Of a DNA stretch of 64,000 bases, positions 40,201-40,711 are shown piece by piece. Below the pieces are notes generated by a model. The model was not told where the DNA came from, searched no databases, and worked only from the letters and a program-made list of their open reading frames with translations. Origin of the DNA: Ilyonectria destructans. Its lineage: Eukaryota > Ascomycota > Sordariomycetes > Hypocreales > Nectriaceae. The first letter of the stretch is position 1. Every line of letters begins with the position of its first letter. The translations under genes and the position numbers were made by a program. The stretch is taken from the NCBI GenBank assembly GCA_020740775.1, contig JAHEWK010000004.1, forward strand, positions 310,001-374,000. Direction: 5' to 3'.

Positions 40201-40661
40201 TGAAAGGCGCAGGCCTGTCGGGCCTCAGGGGACACCTTTGAGATTTGGTCCAAGCGGGCTTGCTCAAACGGGATCATCTCTGTCGCTTGCAGCTGAACTT
40301 TCTTCAAGAATTCCGAAACTTTGTCATCGCGGGCCAACTTCACCCGCACAGGAACTGTTGCAGATGGCGCGGTGTCGACATCACCATTTGCATCCCGAGC
40401 GGAGACTGCGGCGCCAAACACAACGTCTTCAGAATTGCTTGCGGTTCCAGCAACCAGCGCCCAGGCAGCACGAAATAGAGTCGATGCTGCAATGTCGACA
40501 ACTCTATCCCGACCGCATGGGAGAGGGTGTTCAATCACCTCCTCTGACACTGGAGTGTCTATAGATGGTGGGAGGCTTGGAAACGGCACACCCTCATACT
40601 CAGTTAGGGCTGTGCGCCAGTAATTGGCCATTCCCAAACCGTTTTCGTTTTTGACAGTCAT
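5904..40661 (-). CDS. Nine-module NRPS with four N-methyltransferases
   Basis: A single intronless frame encodes about 11,585 residues from the first ATG at 40661; the frame stays open 23 codons further upstream but only from a TTG. It is a cytosolic assembly line: C*-A-T / C-A-T / C-A-M-T / C-A-T / C-A-M-T / C-A-M-T / C-A-T / C-A-T / C-A-M-T / CT. All nine adenylation domains keep FTSG(S/T)TG and GRLYKTGDL or AYRTGD type motifs. All nine thiolation domains keep LGG(D/N)S. The eight full C domains keep HHxxxDGWS, and the four methyltransferases keep (L/I/V)E(I/V)GTGSGM. Nine modules plus CT predict a cyclic nonapeptide N-methylated at residues 3, 5, 6 and 9. There is no epimerase, ketosynthase, reductase or thioesterase domain. 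As I recall the literature, aureobasidin synthetase is also intronless and close in size (about 11,660 residues), but its product is methylated at 2, 4, 7 and 9. The total absence of stops over 34.8 kb argues for an active gene. The product is unknown. Confidence 0.97.
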   Translation of the reverse strand: MTVKNENGLGMANYWRTALTEYEGVPFPSLPPSIDTPVSEEVIEHPLPCGRDRVVDIAASTLFRAAWALVAGTASNSEDVVFGAAVSARDANGDVDTAPSATVPVRVKLARDDKVSEFLKKVQLQATEMIPFEQARLDQISKVSPEARQACAFQTLLVHSNENIVAENGIQRQPHYNYALVIEAQLGLNKPNIRASFDPRVIESWEVNTLLKGLEHVMQQLQHAAPQQTLAEIEMIVPQDLERIWEWNQTVPATVDRCVHDIVEEIALAQPSAPAVSAWDGNLTYGELNKLATRLAGQLVSVGVGPEVLVPLCFEKSVWTTVAILGVLKAGGSFLHLDYNLPEQRLQSITQQTKAKVILCSDSNMALSSRLAPQAITINSSFFTNLQSQPTKDLRPVDPSATMYVVFTSGSTGTPKGVIISHRNLASALHHQKQSLGFTSRSRVFDFSAYAFDMSVYNVFTTLTAGSCLCVPSDQDRRDRLAESIASSQATVLITTASVARNLSPEDLPELQSITFVGEEIRVNDVETWWGKVRVMNGYGPAECTPLSLLNGTAPNAEEAVRLGRGRGSSTWIVDPDNHDRLLPPGCVGEILLEGPLVGQGYLNDAEKTAAAFIENATWLLRGAPNRPGRRGRLYKTGDLGQYDHEGSLIILGRKDTQVKIRGQRVELGEVEHRVLQCMREASHAVAEVIVPRGKNATPALAAFLQIDFLEASDSTPATILPIPTHIEAKLNEHLPTYMVPSVFFAVKALPMTSNGKLNRAKLREIGASFSARLLAETRTAGPKRQPTSSVEQQIQAIWAQILDMEPARIGLDDSFFRLGGDSIAAMRVVREAREVGIELSVANIFCQPTLEKVASQAVQLENSSTEPILPFTLLGDGVDITSLIRDLSAEYGLEATRIQDAYPCTPLQEGLIALTSKQSGEYILQSTLELPADIDIDTFRNAWQQVVKAIPILRTRIVQHSLGLLQLILDEEIHWAEASSLKEYIEGDRKLPMDLGQSLTRYGLVQEAGTRSFVWTAHHALYDGWSLPLIMKAVARAYRGEVIKEPPPFNAFVKYIDEQDEQTMMDYWRKSLADCNSAPFPALPPSVQQPVADTVTERQVSLPQQSRAITASTLIRAAWALVAGSMTNSKDIVFGVTVSGRNAPVPGIDEMPAPTIATVPVRITLERDQTISDYLETVQQQAADMIPFEQTGLQQIAKTSPDGKQACMFQTLLVVHPEEDDAVDAIGKPQDGNQAESVNTYGLVLQLQLCGDKVMATASFDSRAIESWMVDKLINGLEHVMQQLDHSNPDQALADVQLVPSQDLEQIWDWNSAVPEPVERCVHDLVSERVQKQPNAPAVCAWDGEVTYAELDHLSTRLASQLVNAGIQPEVLVPLCFEKSMWTPVAMYAVLKAGGGFVLLDSSLPEQRLQTIVQQTNTNVILSSTANLELGSRLLKTVIQVDADSIYKYRPGRIQTQHMQSPSTAMYAVFTSGSTGTSKGAVMTHTNFSSGVKYQAQVLRLSEDSRVFDFASYAFDAAVQNAFATFVTGGCLCILADTDRRDNVGKAMQTMRVTVADLTPSVARLIDPAAVPDMKTIILGGEAVSVDDATRWWGKVHVINAYGPAECTIMSTINGNPATPQDAVRIGKAAGLVTWVVDPENHDLLLAPGSTGELLLEGPLVGRGYLHEPEKTAQAFIDDPKWLLQGTPGRQGRRGRLYKTGDLVQYSKDGSLTFMGRKDAQVKIRGQRVELGEVEYQVQKCMSDVEKVVAEVITPHGEGSRPTLAVFLQTNKNMETNGSGANGSHSKTPSMISIPVDVEDRLAQHLPVYMVPTAFFVINDIPMTATGKIFRKQLREIGSSFSAQQLAEMHTNGRGPKREPTTEGERLMQKIWSEVLNIDAKTIGLDDSFFQLGGDSIASMKVVGEARKANIEISVADIFRCRRLQHVASQQRSSQSGLGEITKAETSGPYEQSFSQGRLWFLDQLHSGLSWYIVPCALRLRGPLQLSALNTALQAVECRHETLRTVFSSQDGINLQHVQPFRKKHLNVVDMSIGDEDGLVRALERDQVTPFDLRTEPGWRVKLYRMGNQDHLLSIVMHHIVSDGWSVDVLRKDLATFYSMAVRGQDPLSKAQPLSIQFKDFAFWQRQPAQAEEHERQLGYWVNQLQTSRPAEMLCDKPRPPVSSSKAGEEFLMVEGPLYEKLQRFCKERSLTPFTVLLAAFRATHFRLTGANDGTIGTANANRSRSEVKDMIGFFVNLQCLRIKVEDETFDELVQQVHTTTVDSFANQDVPFEDIVSKLQKDRDLSRHPLVQIVFTVHSQMELNRFTLEGVETEAVAVAESTRFDLELHFFQEQNAHRGHILYSTDLFNQETITNMLSVFQRVLELGLDEPSTMIASLPLLTDNDYAKLDNMGLIKVPKSAYAEHSSIVDIFRKGVAAHPNTIAVKDPSGHLTYAQLDQQSDLLARSLAARELPAGSLVGVFAPRSCETIVAILGVLKADLAYLPLDVRIPVGRLETVLSCIEGHKLVLLGLEAKLPATRLQDVDFVRIADVLKENPKKVSLPSPTASSLAYVMFTSGSTGQPKGVMIDHHAVVRRVRESKMTDYLPDLPIIAHVCNVAFDAATLEIYAALFNGGTLVCADTMVVLDHKALAHVFSRENVQAAFFTPALLKQYLLESPATIRQLHVLWVGGDRADPQDMLKARKLVKPKVINVYGPTENTIASAVYCLDENEQYTNGVPIGQAVRNSGAYVMDAQMRLVPLGVVGELVVTGDGLARGYSDPRRNFDRFVSVTIDGTPTRAYRTGDYVRYRPVDGQLEFFGRMDGQIKIRGQRVELGEIEHVLRSHNSVSDAVAILQSGDGRDPQIVGFVTIPDVAEPSSGKSDDHEETDHMDVWEDAFDEDLYVGIDDVQPETVGRDFMGWTSMYDGSDIDKTDMNEWLDDTIETILNGGPSGNILEIGTGSGMILFNLTQGLQSYIGLEPAQKAVSFVTKAAKTIPSLADKVKMHKGTAVAISQLSKSVSPDLAIINSVAQYFPSQDYLFRAIEELFELQSMKTVFCGDMRSHALYKQFRITKALHVLGKNASKDDVQRKIAEIEQSELELLVDPAFFTALPSRLPHLIDHVEIIPKRMKATNELSCYRYAAVIHAKSKNQKIYDVENGWIDFMADKLDRKSLLRALQNASPSSVVAVSNIPYSKTITERHVIESLDDTAEEGLDGDWILSAREKARLCSSLSAIDLADIARAAGYRVEISCARQYIQHGGLDAVFHRQTPAQGESRVQFRFPVDPQDRQAHTLSSQPLRQQLRQKVREQLQEMLRAQLPSYTIPRAIHILDKIPVNQNGKVDRNALAASVQTRAGFRGETRQPTTDEQRKMQKIWALVLNMNATSIGIGDNFFQLGGDSLAAMKVVGQARKAGLDLAVAHIFRHPLLGDLAGQGMQLTDRAVEHISPFALVGNSADIDSVIEEISSQYQLPSGAIQDMYPCTPLQEGLLSLTSKRPGDYIMQDILELSPDVRLTTFHDAWQEVVRQMPILRTRIVQHKDLGLMQVVLDEKIQWNEAISLEEYTQADKENPMGLGQPLARYALIKDQEGAHYFVWTLHHALYDGWSLPIITQAVNQVYRGEAIDQGPQFQAFIKYIKDQNEDDTAAYWRNAHPDSEAVPFPACPPSIEEPVADEVMEHHLARPQEQSLGITTATSIRAAWALVVKQMINSDDILFGVTVNGRNAPVSGIENVAAPTIATVPVRVKLDTEQSVSQYLKAVHQQATEMIPFEQTGLHRISRFSANTRVACKFQTLLVVQPQGTSVPEDALGNWQDGNQRRQFNTYALMLEIELGPQNILARASFDSSIISTQVVGNLLHRLEYVLQQLGSAPPERSLEDVNFLMPQDLAQVWEWNKALPAQSQKCVHELFEDQARSRPNATAVSAWDGELTYGKLDKLATRLAGQLVQAGAVPDMIIPICFEKSAWTTVAMLGVLKAGAAFVLLDSSLPAQRLRSIVRQAKSQLILSSITNQTISSQLCPKVLTISPDFFANIKDGAVGHLPRPNLDSLCYVTFTSGSTGTPKGATLSHGNLASAMSCQAPRVGFTKDSRLYDFSSYAFDGAVLNAFMTLAEGGCLCVPHDDERKSNLAQSIASSKANIIFLTPSVAQLISPDQTPDLKTIMVGGEALRLDDIKAWWGSARYLNVYGPSECTPLSIINENASSPEDAMNIGNGIGTLVWVVDAGNTDSLLPPGCVGELLLEGPIVGRGYLHDPVKTYEAFVENPTWLLQGAPGRPGRHGRLYKTGDLGVYNANGQITFLGRKDAQVKIRGQRVELSEVEYRVEECVTEATHVVAEVIVPQGEDSSPALVAFLQIENTTDQSNPTVARAIPVTAEVEDKLAKHLPSYMIPTAFFSMQQLPSTTSGKIDRKALRQIGSSFTFKELAELQAGAQGPKRQPTTHVEHLLQGIWGQVLHIDAATIGLDDSFFHLGGDSIAAMKVAAEANKAGISLTAANIFRHRRLQQVASQIASTPNGTSQGIPNIQQSGPMQQSFAQGRLWFLDQLYPGQTWYLMPFATRIRGPIQLDALHAALQAVEQRHETLRTVFASEDGANLQKIRPFERQDLNVIGVAHDSDVLDALRRDQTTPFDLQTEPGWRVSIYRLGQDNHVLSIVMHHIISDGWSVDILRQELSSFYSAAIQGQDPLSQVQPLPIQYRHFSTWQRQPEQQAEHQRQLEYWTEQLQTSRPAEFLCDKPRPSTLSGDAGVEDLVLEGALYNKLQRFCKQRSVTPFNVLLAAFRATHYRLTGATDATVGTANASRSRWEVKDMIGFFVNMQCLRIKIDDDNSFDDLVQQAQEVTIASFANQDVPFEDIVSKLQKERDLSRHPIVQIVFAVHSQKDLGKLTLEGVMTEDMPLPDTSRFDLEFHFFPENQGLRGQVLFSKDLFNAGTIKSMLSVFHKVLDGGLHEPKTSIALLPLLTDDGHAALDDLGLIQIETTDYPRESSVVDVFCKQVAASPEKVAVRDNSSELTYSQLDKESDTLAQWLAAQSLPAGTLVGVFASRSCETIIAFFGILKANLAYLPLDVRTPVRRLETILSSSKGCNLVLLGTEAQPATSLQNVEFVRIAKALDTPVQKVRLSSPSPNSLAYVMFTSGSTGQPKGVMIEHRNIIRLAKQSNMLHHSPTTGTMAHMSNIAFDASTWEIYATLLNGGTIACIDTMTVLDQKALVDVFAREEIRSVFLTPALLKQYLVECPTILGSLHTLYLGGEKVDPQDVLTTRRFMRGKIVNGYGPTENTSFSAFYCMPLGETYTNGIPIGRALSNSGAYVMDPEQRLVPLGVIGELVVTGDGLARGYTDPRRDVDRFVSVRINDVSVKAYRTGDFVRQRPSDGQLEFFGRMDGQIKIRGQRVELGEIEHVLRSEAAVNDAVAILQHDEGREAQIVAFVTTATEAAMQSVEPDDAVQTDHIDTWEDLFDTDTYVSIENVDPGTIGRDFIGWTSMYDGNDIDKGEMNEWLDDTMTTILDGDAAGHVIEIGTGSGMILFNLADGLQSYIGLEPSEKAVAFVTNAAKSIPSLKNVRMHKGTAADITRLSTPISPTLSVINSVAQYFPSQDYLFQVVQDLLQLTGIERLFFGDMRSYALYKEFRVTRALHLLGDNADKGDVRRKVAELKQGELELLVDPAFFTSLATRLPDLVEHVEILPKRMKATNELSCYRYAAVVHVKRNNPRRQVIHDVDDSAWLNFMEQGFDRESLLGHLQRSSRSSIIAVSNIPHSKTILERHVIDSLDDKLDDSSDWMASVNQKAQLCPSLSAIDLAELAEEAGFRVEISWARQHALRGGLDAVFHRFKPVDGRIRTLFRFPHAHEGRAPQSLSSQPLKQQIRQNLREQLQETLRAQLPSYTIPRAIHFLDEMPVNDNGKVDRKALAESVQVQRGQRSAIRQPVSDAERKMQKIWAEILNMEPISIGLDDNFFQLGGDSLAAMKIVGHARKLGLDIAVADIFRHPVLQDLVNQRQSSSENAPSGIPKAQVSGLIPQSFAQGRLWFLEQLYPGLTWYLVPCALRLRGPLRLDALSAAIRSLEIRHETLRTTFSSQDGLSVQTVQPVSQKSLNIVDIPAENQEALLAAALAKDETTPFDLTVEPGWRVCIYRLGSDNHVLSMMMHHIISDGWSIDVLRRELAAFYSAALQGKDPLADIDPLPIQYQDYSVWQKQPEQAGKHQRQLDYWVRQLQTSRPAELLCDKPRPATLSGRADSQEVLLDGALYEKLQSFCKERAATPFVVLLSAFRAAHCRLTGSTDATIGTPNANRNQWELKDMIGFFVTMQCLRITVEEESFEDLIRQVEATTIASFANQEVPFEDIVSKLQKKRDLSRHPLVQVVFSLNSQMDLGHFKLEGMDTKTMSGDLTSRFDLEFHFFQEQDALRGQVVYSTDLYEAKTISNIISVFRKVLEQGLCEPKTPISSMSLMTEDDHSALDAMGLLQIPRTDYPKDSSVIDVFHDQVIANPTRVAVKDSTSQLTYAQLDEQSDRIARWLSQRGYSVGTLIGVFAARSCEAITAFLGILKTNLSYLPLDVKIPGGRLHTILSSRSGHKLILVGSDLQPPTVELQDVEFVPIADTLNFKSLDITASQKPAKTDKPTAASLAYVMFTSGSTGQPKGVMVEHRGIVRLVKNSNMTQPLPTAVIMAHISNPAFDASIWEIYSALLNGGTLICLDAMSVLDCKALGQIFARDQVQSAIFTPALLKQHLLESPNTFRQLETLYVGGDRADPSDMCKARELVRGNVINLYGPTENTVVSTMYCMDDNDCETGVPIGRAISNSGAYAMDSQQRLVPLGVVGELVVTGDGVARGYTDSERDVNRFVSVMISGRLFKAYRTGDFVRFRPTDGQIEYFGRMDGQIKIRGQRVELGEIEHLLSNHRCVNDAVAVLQNGGGQDAQVVAFVSFTEADIQKEADALQQLDSGNEAAHINVWRELFDDDSHDVVKTIQDELNRDFTKWTSMYDGSKIDKGEMNEWLDDTIGCILNGGDAGHVVEIGTGSGMVLFNLTKGLQSYVGLQPSDKAVTSLVQTAKSISELQNRVRMHAASAMDIGRLSSQISPTLAVVNSVAQYFPSQEYLFRVVENLVSLKGIERLFFGDVRSYALYKQFRVSRAMALLGGKATKDELRRKMSEIEQGEVELLVDPAFFTSLPCRLPAIEHVEILPKKMTATNELSCYRYAAVVHVKRQDPREEQQKIHDVSNDEWVDFMFEKLDQQSLVQLIQKSSKSSVVAVSNIPHSKTILERHMVDSLDGRGSRSLDQGDWILSAREQSQLCPSLSAVDLVEIARLADCRVEISWARQHSQRGGLDAIFHRHEPVSGDRVMFRFPVEPLVRESSSLSSQPLRQQVRHRIRDELHEKLRSNLPSYMVPRAINILEKMPVNDNGKVDRRMLTESVQIRTAERGLAVQPTSEAERQMQRVWAEVLNIKQETIGLDDSFFQLGGDSLAAMKVVGQARRLGIELAVADIFRFPSLRDLVNQGAEIEVDALVDIPPFSLLGEDVNTASFLQDISVQYSLDPQTLPDAYPCTALQEGLLSLTSKRPGDYVLQATRELPRDLDVEKFRNAWEQASRSMAILRTRIVHHNTVGFAQVVVDEDINWVDAANLDDYLRSDRKQVMGAGQRLTRYAFARDDEGTPWFVWTIHHALYDGWSIPHVFGMVDRLYRGESVEPGLQFQSFIKYLGQQTENQMMDYWRSVLSDCESVPFPALPSVHQSVASTVIKHQFPKPQQACLDITTSTLVRAAWALIAGQMTHSKDVVFGVTVSGRNAPVVGIETMAGPTIATVPVRINLASESTISEYLTSVQKQATEMIRFEQTGLQRISKSCPGAKQACAFQTLLVVQPQSELGSAEGVLGRWRDDSQQQGINTYPLMLEVQLGSENITTKANFDSKTIEPWVVQTLLKRLEYMMQQLVEADTDQALSEIQMATAEDTKTIWDWNKNVPESIDRCVHEIIEARVQNQPDAPAICAWDGDLTYSQLDWLAGGLARRLIDLGVGPNMIIPLCFEKSMWAAVSMFAVLKAGGAFLMLDPSLPEQRLQSSIQQTKATLVLSSVDNHALSSRLAREVVTVNSAFFEALGERTTEYFPAPSAESIAYVIFTSGTTGTPKGAALTHVNCTSALRHQGTGFGMTPNSRVYDFASYAFDVSVCDFFNTLAAGGCLCVPSEQGRKNDLAKSIASLRANAINLTRSVAQLLSPEEVPTIKDITFGGEALYTKDVMPWWNKVRVRNVYGPSECTSVAVINDFASTPEESVNIGKGAGVVTWVVSSMNHDVLMPPGYIGELVLEGPLVGRGYLNNPEKMAATFIEDPAFLLSGAPGHPGRRGRLYKSGDLVRQNEDGSLSYLGRNDAQVKIRGQRVELGEVQHWVQEYIPNATQVAVEVIVAQGENASPELAAFLQIHSDDSETAEARVLSISAEIEDKLIEHLPPYMIPTVFFAMQSLPLSPTGKTDRRRLREIGASFSAQQLGEMRTAAEGTKRQPTTQIEQKMQSIWADVLKIAPSSIGLDDSFFRLGGDSIAAMKVVGKARKAGLDLQVADIFKHPRLHSLASQDIVLHASAKDIPHSELSGPVEQSFAQGRLWFLDQLFPGSIWYLMPWSIRLRGPIQLDALNTALLSLENRHETLRTKFLSINNTNVQEIMPFQKKQLKVIDLPSDDVEAALEQALKTDQTTPFDLASEASWRVSLYRLSKDHHVLSIVMHHIISDGWSVEILRKELAEFYSAAIRGQEAQLEPLPIQYRDYSTWQRHPEQAAEHQRQLDYWTTQLQTSRPAEFFCDKPRPASMSGKADIQELKIEGSIYNALQEFCGKHEVTPFVVLLAAFRATHYRLTGATDATIGTANANRNRWEVKDLIGFFVNMQCLRLKVDQDNESFEDLVHHVHTTTAESFANQDVPFEDIVTKLQKPRDLSRNPIVQAIFALHSQETVGQFALEGLEAEPMGVGITSRFDLEVHFVQEDQGFRGQFIFSTDLFNSETISNMRSVFHSVLQRALQEPKAAISALPLIGDDDYSALDKMDLIKLHETDYPRESSIIDVFHEQVSICPNRIAVKDSLTQLTYEQLDEQSNRTAYWLTTKSLSPETPVGVFAGRSCEAIVALLGILKANLAYLPIDVKIPSGRFEAVLSSRDGDKLVLVGSDVQPPTIRLKDVEFVPIAATLRQESPSNLALSSSSASSLAYIMFTSGSTGQPKGVMVEHGNILRLMKQSNVVQHVPEAVTTAHLSNLAFDASTWEIYSTLLNGGTLVCVDNMVVLDHAALSELFAREMIQSLFLTPALLKQYLQECPDILNALQFLLVGGDRVDAQDIFAARKHMTGTIANGYGPTENTVFSTVYVIPDEDACTNGVPIGGAISNSGAYVMDSQMRLVPLGVVGELVVTGAGLARGYTDPERNINRFITVTIGGENFQAYRTGDYARYRSDGQLECFGRMDGQVKIRGQRVELGEIEHVLLSHDSVTDGVAVLQQEDDREAEIVGFITIREIGDGTQQPDDDGNKHTEVSDEQSSQQMEQTIRDQLYEAFQTHLPSYMSPRSITVLDKMPVNANGKIDRRALAGIAQSRKTGREVIRQPTSEQERQLQSIWANVLNMDPVEIGLDDNFFQLGGNSIAAMKVVGEARKLDFQLLIADVFRYPKLQDMASPEVSLTEQVGGNIVRTEKSGPVEQSFAQGRLWFLDQLYPDSTGYLMPSAIRLQGPLRLDALNSALLALENRHDTLRTVFSTEGGVSLQEVQPFRHKELNVVNIPPGDEEVLARALHRDQSTPFDLRTEPGWKISLYRVSEDEHVLSMVMHHIISDGWSVDILQKELATFYSAALRGEDPLSKLTPLPIQYQDFSAWQRQPDQAREHQRQLDYWVSELQTSRPAELFCDKPRPAVSSGKADAQQLVIDGSLFNDLQTFCRERAVTPFVVLLAAFRATHFRLTGAIDATIGMPNANRNRWEVRDMVGFFVNLQCLRIKVEEESFEELVKQVQATTIASFANQDVPFEDVVAQLHRDRDLSRHPLVQMVFSLNSQIGLGEFALEGLQTQLMPIATTSRFDLEFHFFQEKRSLRGQVIFLTDLYSSETISNMLSVFRTVLEQGIREPKTAISSLPLLTGDDFSTLDDMGLIQVEKTEYPRDSCIIDVFRKEVSTHPDQVAVKDSSTQFTYSQLDERSDRLARWLARRALAPGTLVGVLASRSCQTVVAFLGILKANLAYLPFDVNIPKVRLERVLSSMAGHSLVLLGDAVQPPVTDLDDVEFVSIPDTLDNQVQNTPMPPAPSPTSLAYVLFTSGSTGQPKGVMVEHRGIVRLVKDSNMSQHLPGSPTIGHIANVAFDASTWEIFAALLNGGTLICIDSMTVLDYRALANTFTQNAVQVALFTPALLKQCLLDSPVTIGMLETLYVGGDRLDPQDIVTAQSLVKGNIINAYGPTENSVASTIYPIEKGETFTNGVPIGRALTNSGAYVMDPHQRLVPLGVVGELVVTGDGLARGYTDAQREVGRFISIMLDGKLPVRAYRTGDYVRYRPLDGQLECFGRMDGQIKIRGNRIELGEVEHVLRSHEAVNDAVALLQQEPDRDAQLVGFVAVGHIDEHHAALQNQTEDGEEVEGENELEHVEVWRELFDDDKYDAIDNMQTETIGRDFIAWTSMYDGTEIDKGEMNEWLDDGIETILNGGPAGNVLEVGTGSGMILFNLTKGLESYVGLEPSQRAVDFVMKTANSIPSLAGKVHVHKGTAADVTQLPGPLSPNLVVINSVAQYFPSQEYLLRAVEDLAQVQGVKTIFFGDMRSQALYREFLVTKELHLLGDKSSKESIQRRVAEMEETELELLIDPGFFTALKTNLPDLVEHVEILPKRMKATNELSCYRYAAVVHIKSQDTKRQIHDIDNDEWINFMERRLDRQSLLQLLQDAASSSSVVAVSNIPHSKSIVERHIVDSLSNTADKTANNRNWLFSVRQKAQNCPSLSAVELAEIAHQAGYRCELSWARQHSQRGGLDAVFHAYEPINEGSRVLFQFPDDHQGRPSHSFSSQPMRQQLKQKIRDQLLDMLRAQLPSYMIPQIITVLEKLPVNANGKVDRRVLAESIQMRTIGRGVVRPPTSEAERQMQRIWGQVLEIEPATIGLDDSFFQLGGNSITAMKVVGEARKVGIALAVADVFRRDTLEDLARLPTAATQIEDIEEVELIDPVTKAALLEELDSSAAIDMHSRAVADIFPLTNAQALGVADAVRNEQFANYFFLDLGVDLDIPRFKAGCIALLEKLPILRATFPSLLGKYWLVIPHHLDLPLRIQDVDEDLVKASNDFCLRERSNLSPNEPPIEFVLLRHKVQGIRLIFRLSHAQYDGVCFPSIMQSLLNSYNKMELSSAPGFHTFLSYSARQRPKAMEHWKNVLQGSSLNKIESNLLPQGTIPDSQPKRVVVEVDKPLPHLPGNLTTATLVSAAWAVLLSHITKAQDIVYGHTVSGRNSAIDGIEEIIGPTLNVVPVRVNLATIRTPTELLLSVQDQFLDIGESDSMGFRDIIDNCTDWPANSMFDTIIQHQNIEEHPEFGFSEAAARVEFFEDHHAVPQSLAMVSYPYVDRLHFTLAANTAILSAETGEKMIDCLVTIMDKLASCSDVPLQSCLDDIDLQV
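7284..11787 (-). other. NRPS module 9 (C-A-M-T)
   Basis: The C domain is of the QGRLWFLDQL / HHIISDGWS type (near 11335). A9 reads D A W L Y G A V A (K). As I remember it, this differs at one position from a leucine code of cyclosporin synthetase, so N-methyl-leucine or a similar branched residue is the best guess. The methyltransferase has LEVGTGSGM near 8725. The T9 serine (LGGNS) is near 7389. Confidence 0.85.
11788..15034 (-). other. NRPS module 8 (C-A-T, methyltransferase lost)
   Basis: The C domain (QGRLWFLDQL, HHIISDGWS near 14580) and the A domain (GPTEN motif) are of the type that elsewhere always carries a methyltransferase, yet none is present. The A8-to-A10 interval is only a short acidic linker at about 12150-12280. 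A8 reads D A W F L G G V F (K), close to leucine-type codes. The T8 serine is near 11893 in LGGNS. Confidence 0.85.
15035..18243 (-). other. NRPS module 7 (C-A-T)
   Basis: The C domain is of the YPCTALQEGL / HHALYDGWS type (near 17740). A7 reads D V C N T G V S V (K), which I cannot assign. Its A3 motif is FTSGTTGTPKG, Thr where the others have Ser. The T7 serine is near 15140. There is no methyltransferase. Confidence 0.85.
18244..22744 (-). other. NRPS module 6 (C-A-M-T)
   Basis: The C domain is of the QGRLWFLEQL / HHIISDGWS type (near 22285). A6 reads D A W I Y G L V V (K), aliphatic-looking. The methyltransferase has VEIGTGSGM near 19690. The T6 serine is near 18346. It lies directly after module 5 and resembles it throughout, as expected from tandem duplication. 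Confidence 0.85.
22745..27201 (-). other. NRPS module 5 (C-A-M-T)
   Basis: The C domain is of the QGRLWFLDQL / HHIISDGWS type (near 26750). A5 reads D A W F Y G G S F (K), an aliphatic-looking pocket. The methyltransferase has IEIGTGSGM near 24180. The T5 serine is near 22849. Confidence 0.85.
27202..30412 (-). other. NRPS module 4 (C-A-T)
   Basis: The C domain is of the YPCTPLQEGL / HHALYDGWS type (near 29915). A4 reads D G L F M G V P L (K). The T4 serine is near 27307. It has no methyltransferase and is closely similar in layout to modules 2 and 7. Confidence 0.85.
30413..34867 (-). other. NRPS module 3 (C-A-M-T)
   Basis: The C domain is of the QGRLWFLDQL / HHIVSDGWS type (active site near 34415). 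A3 reads D A L F W G V I A (K). An N-methyltransferase of about 410 residues is inserted between the A8 and A10 core motifs, with SAM motif LEIGTGSGM near 31845 and the shared block NSVAQYFPSQ. The T3 serine is near 30518. The preceding motif is IGIGDNFF instead of the LDD(S/N)FF seen in the other modules. Confidence 0.85.
34868..38089 (-). other. NRPS module 2 (C-A-T)
   Basis: The C domain is of the YPCTPLQEGL / HHALYDGWS type, with its active site near 37600. A2 reads D A Q D I G A I M (K) at the specificity positions, which I cannot match to a residue. The T2 serine (LGGDSI) is near 34973. There is no methyltransferase. It belongs to the same lineage as modules 1, 4 and 7 (A-domain motif GPAEC or GPSEC). 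Confidence 0.85.
38090..40661 (-). other. NRPS module 1 (partial C, A1, T1)
   Basis: The protein begins inside a condensation domain: MANYWRTALTEYEG matches the YWR segment that follows HHxxxDG in modules 2, 4 and 7, so the donor-side half is absent. A1 has FTSGSTGTPKG, and the specificity positions read by alignment to GrsA are D M Y I T V G P L (K). The Asp that anchors the alpha-amino group is present, so an amino acid rather than a hydroxy acid is expected. The T1 serine is near 38194. Boundaries are approximate. Confidence 0.85.
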
Positions 40662-40711
40662 AGCTGGTTGTCCTCTTACGAATAGTACACCGTAATGGAG
40701 TCTGTTGGGGC

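Noticed and set aside
5904..40661. Identity with aureobasidin or cyclosporin synthetase
   Set aside because: Module number excludes cyclosporin (eleven). The methyltransferase positions (3, 5, 6, 9) exclude aureobasidin (2, 4, 7, 9).
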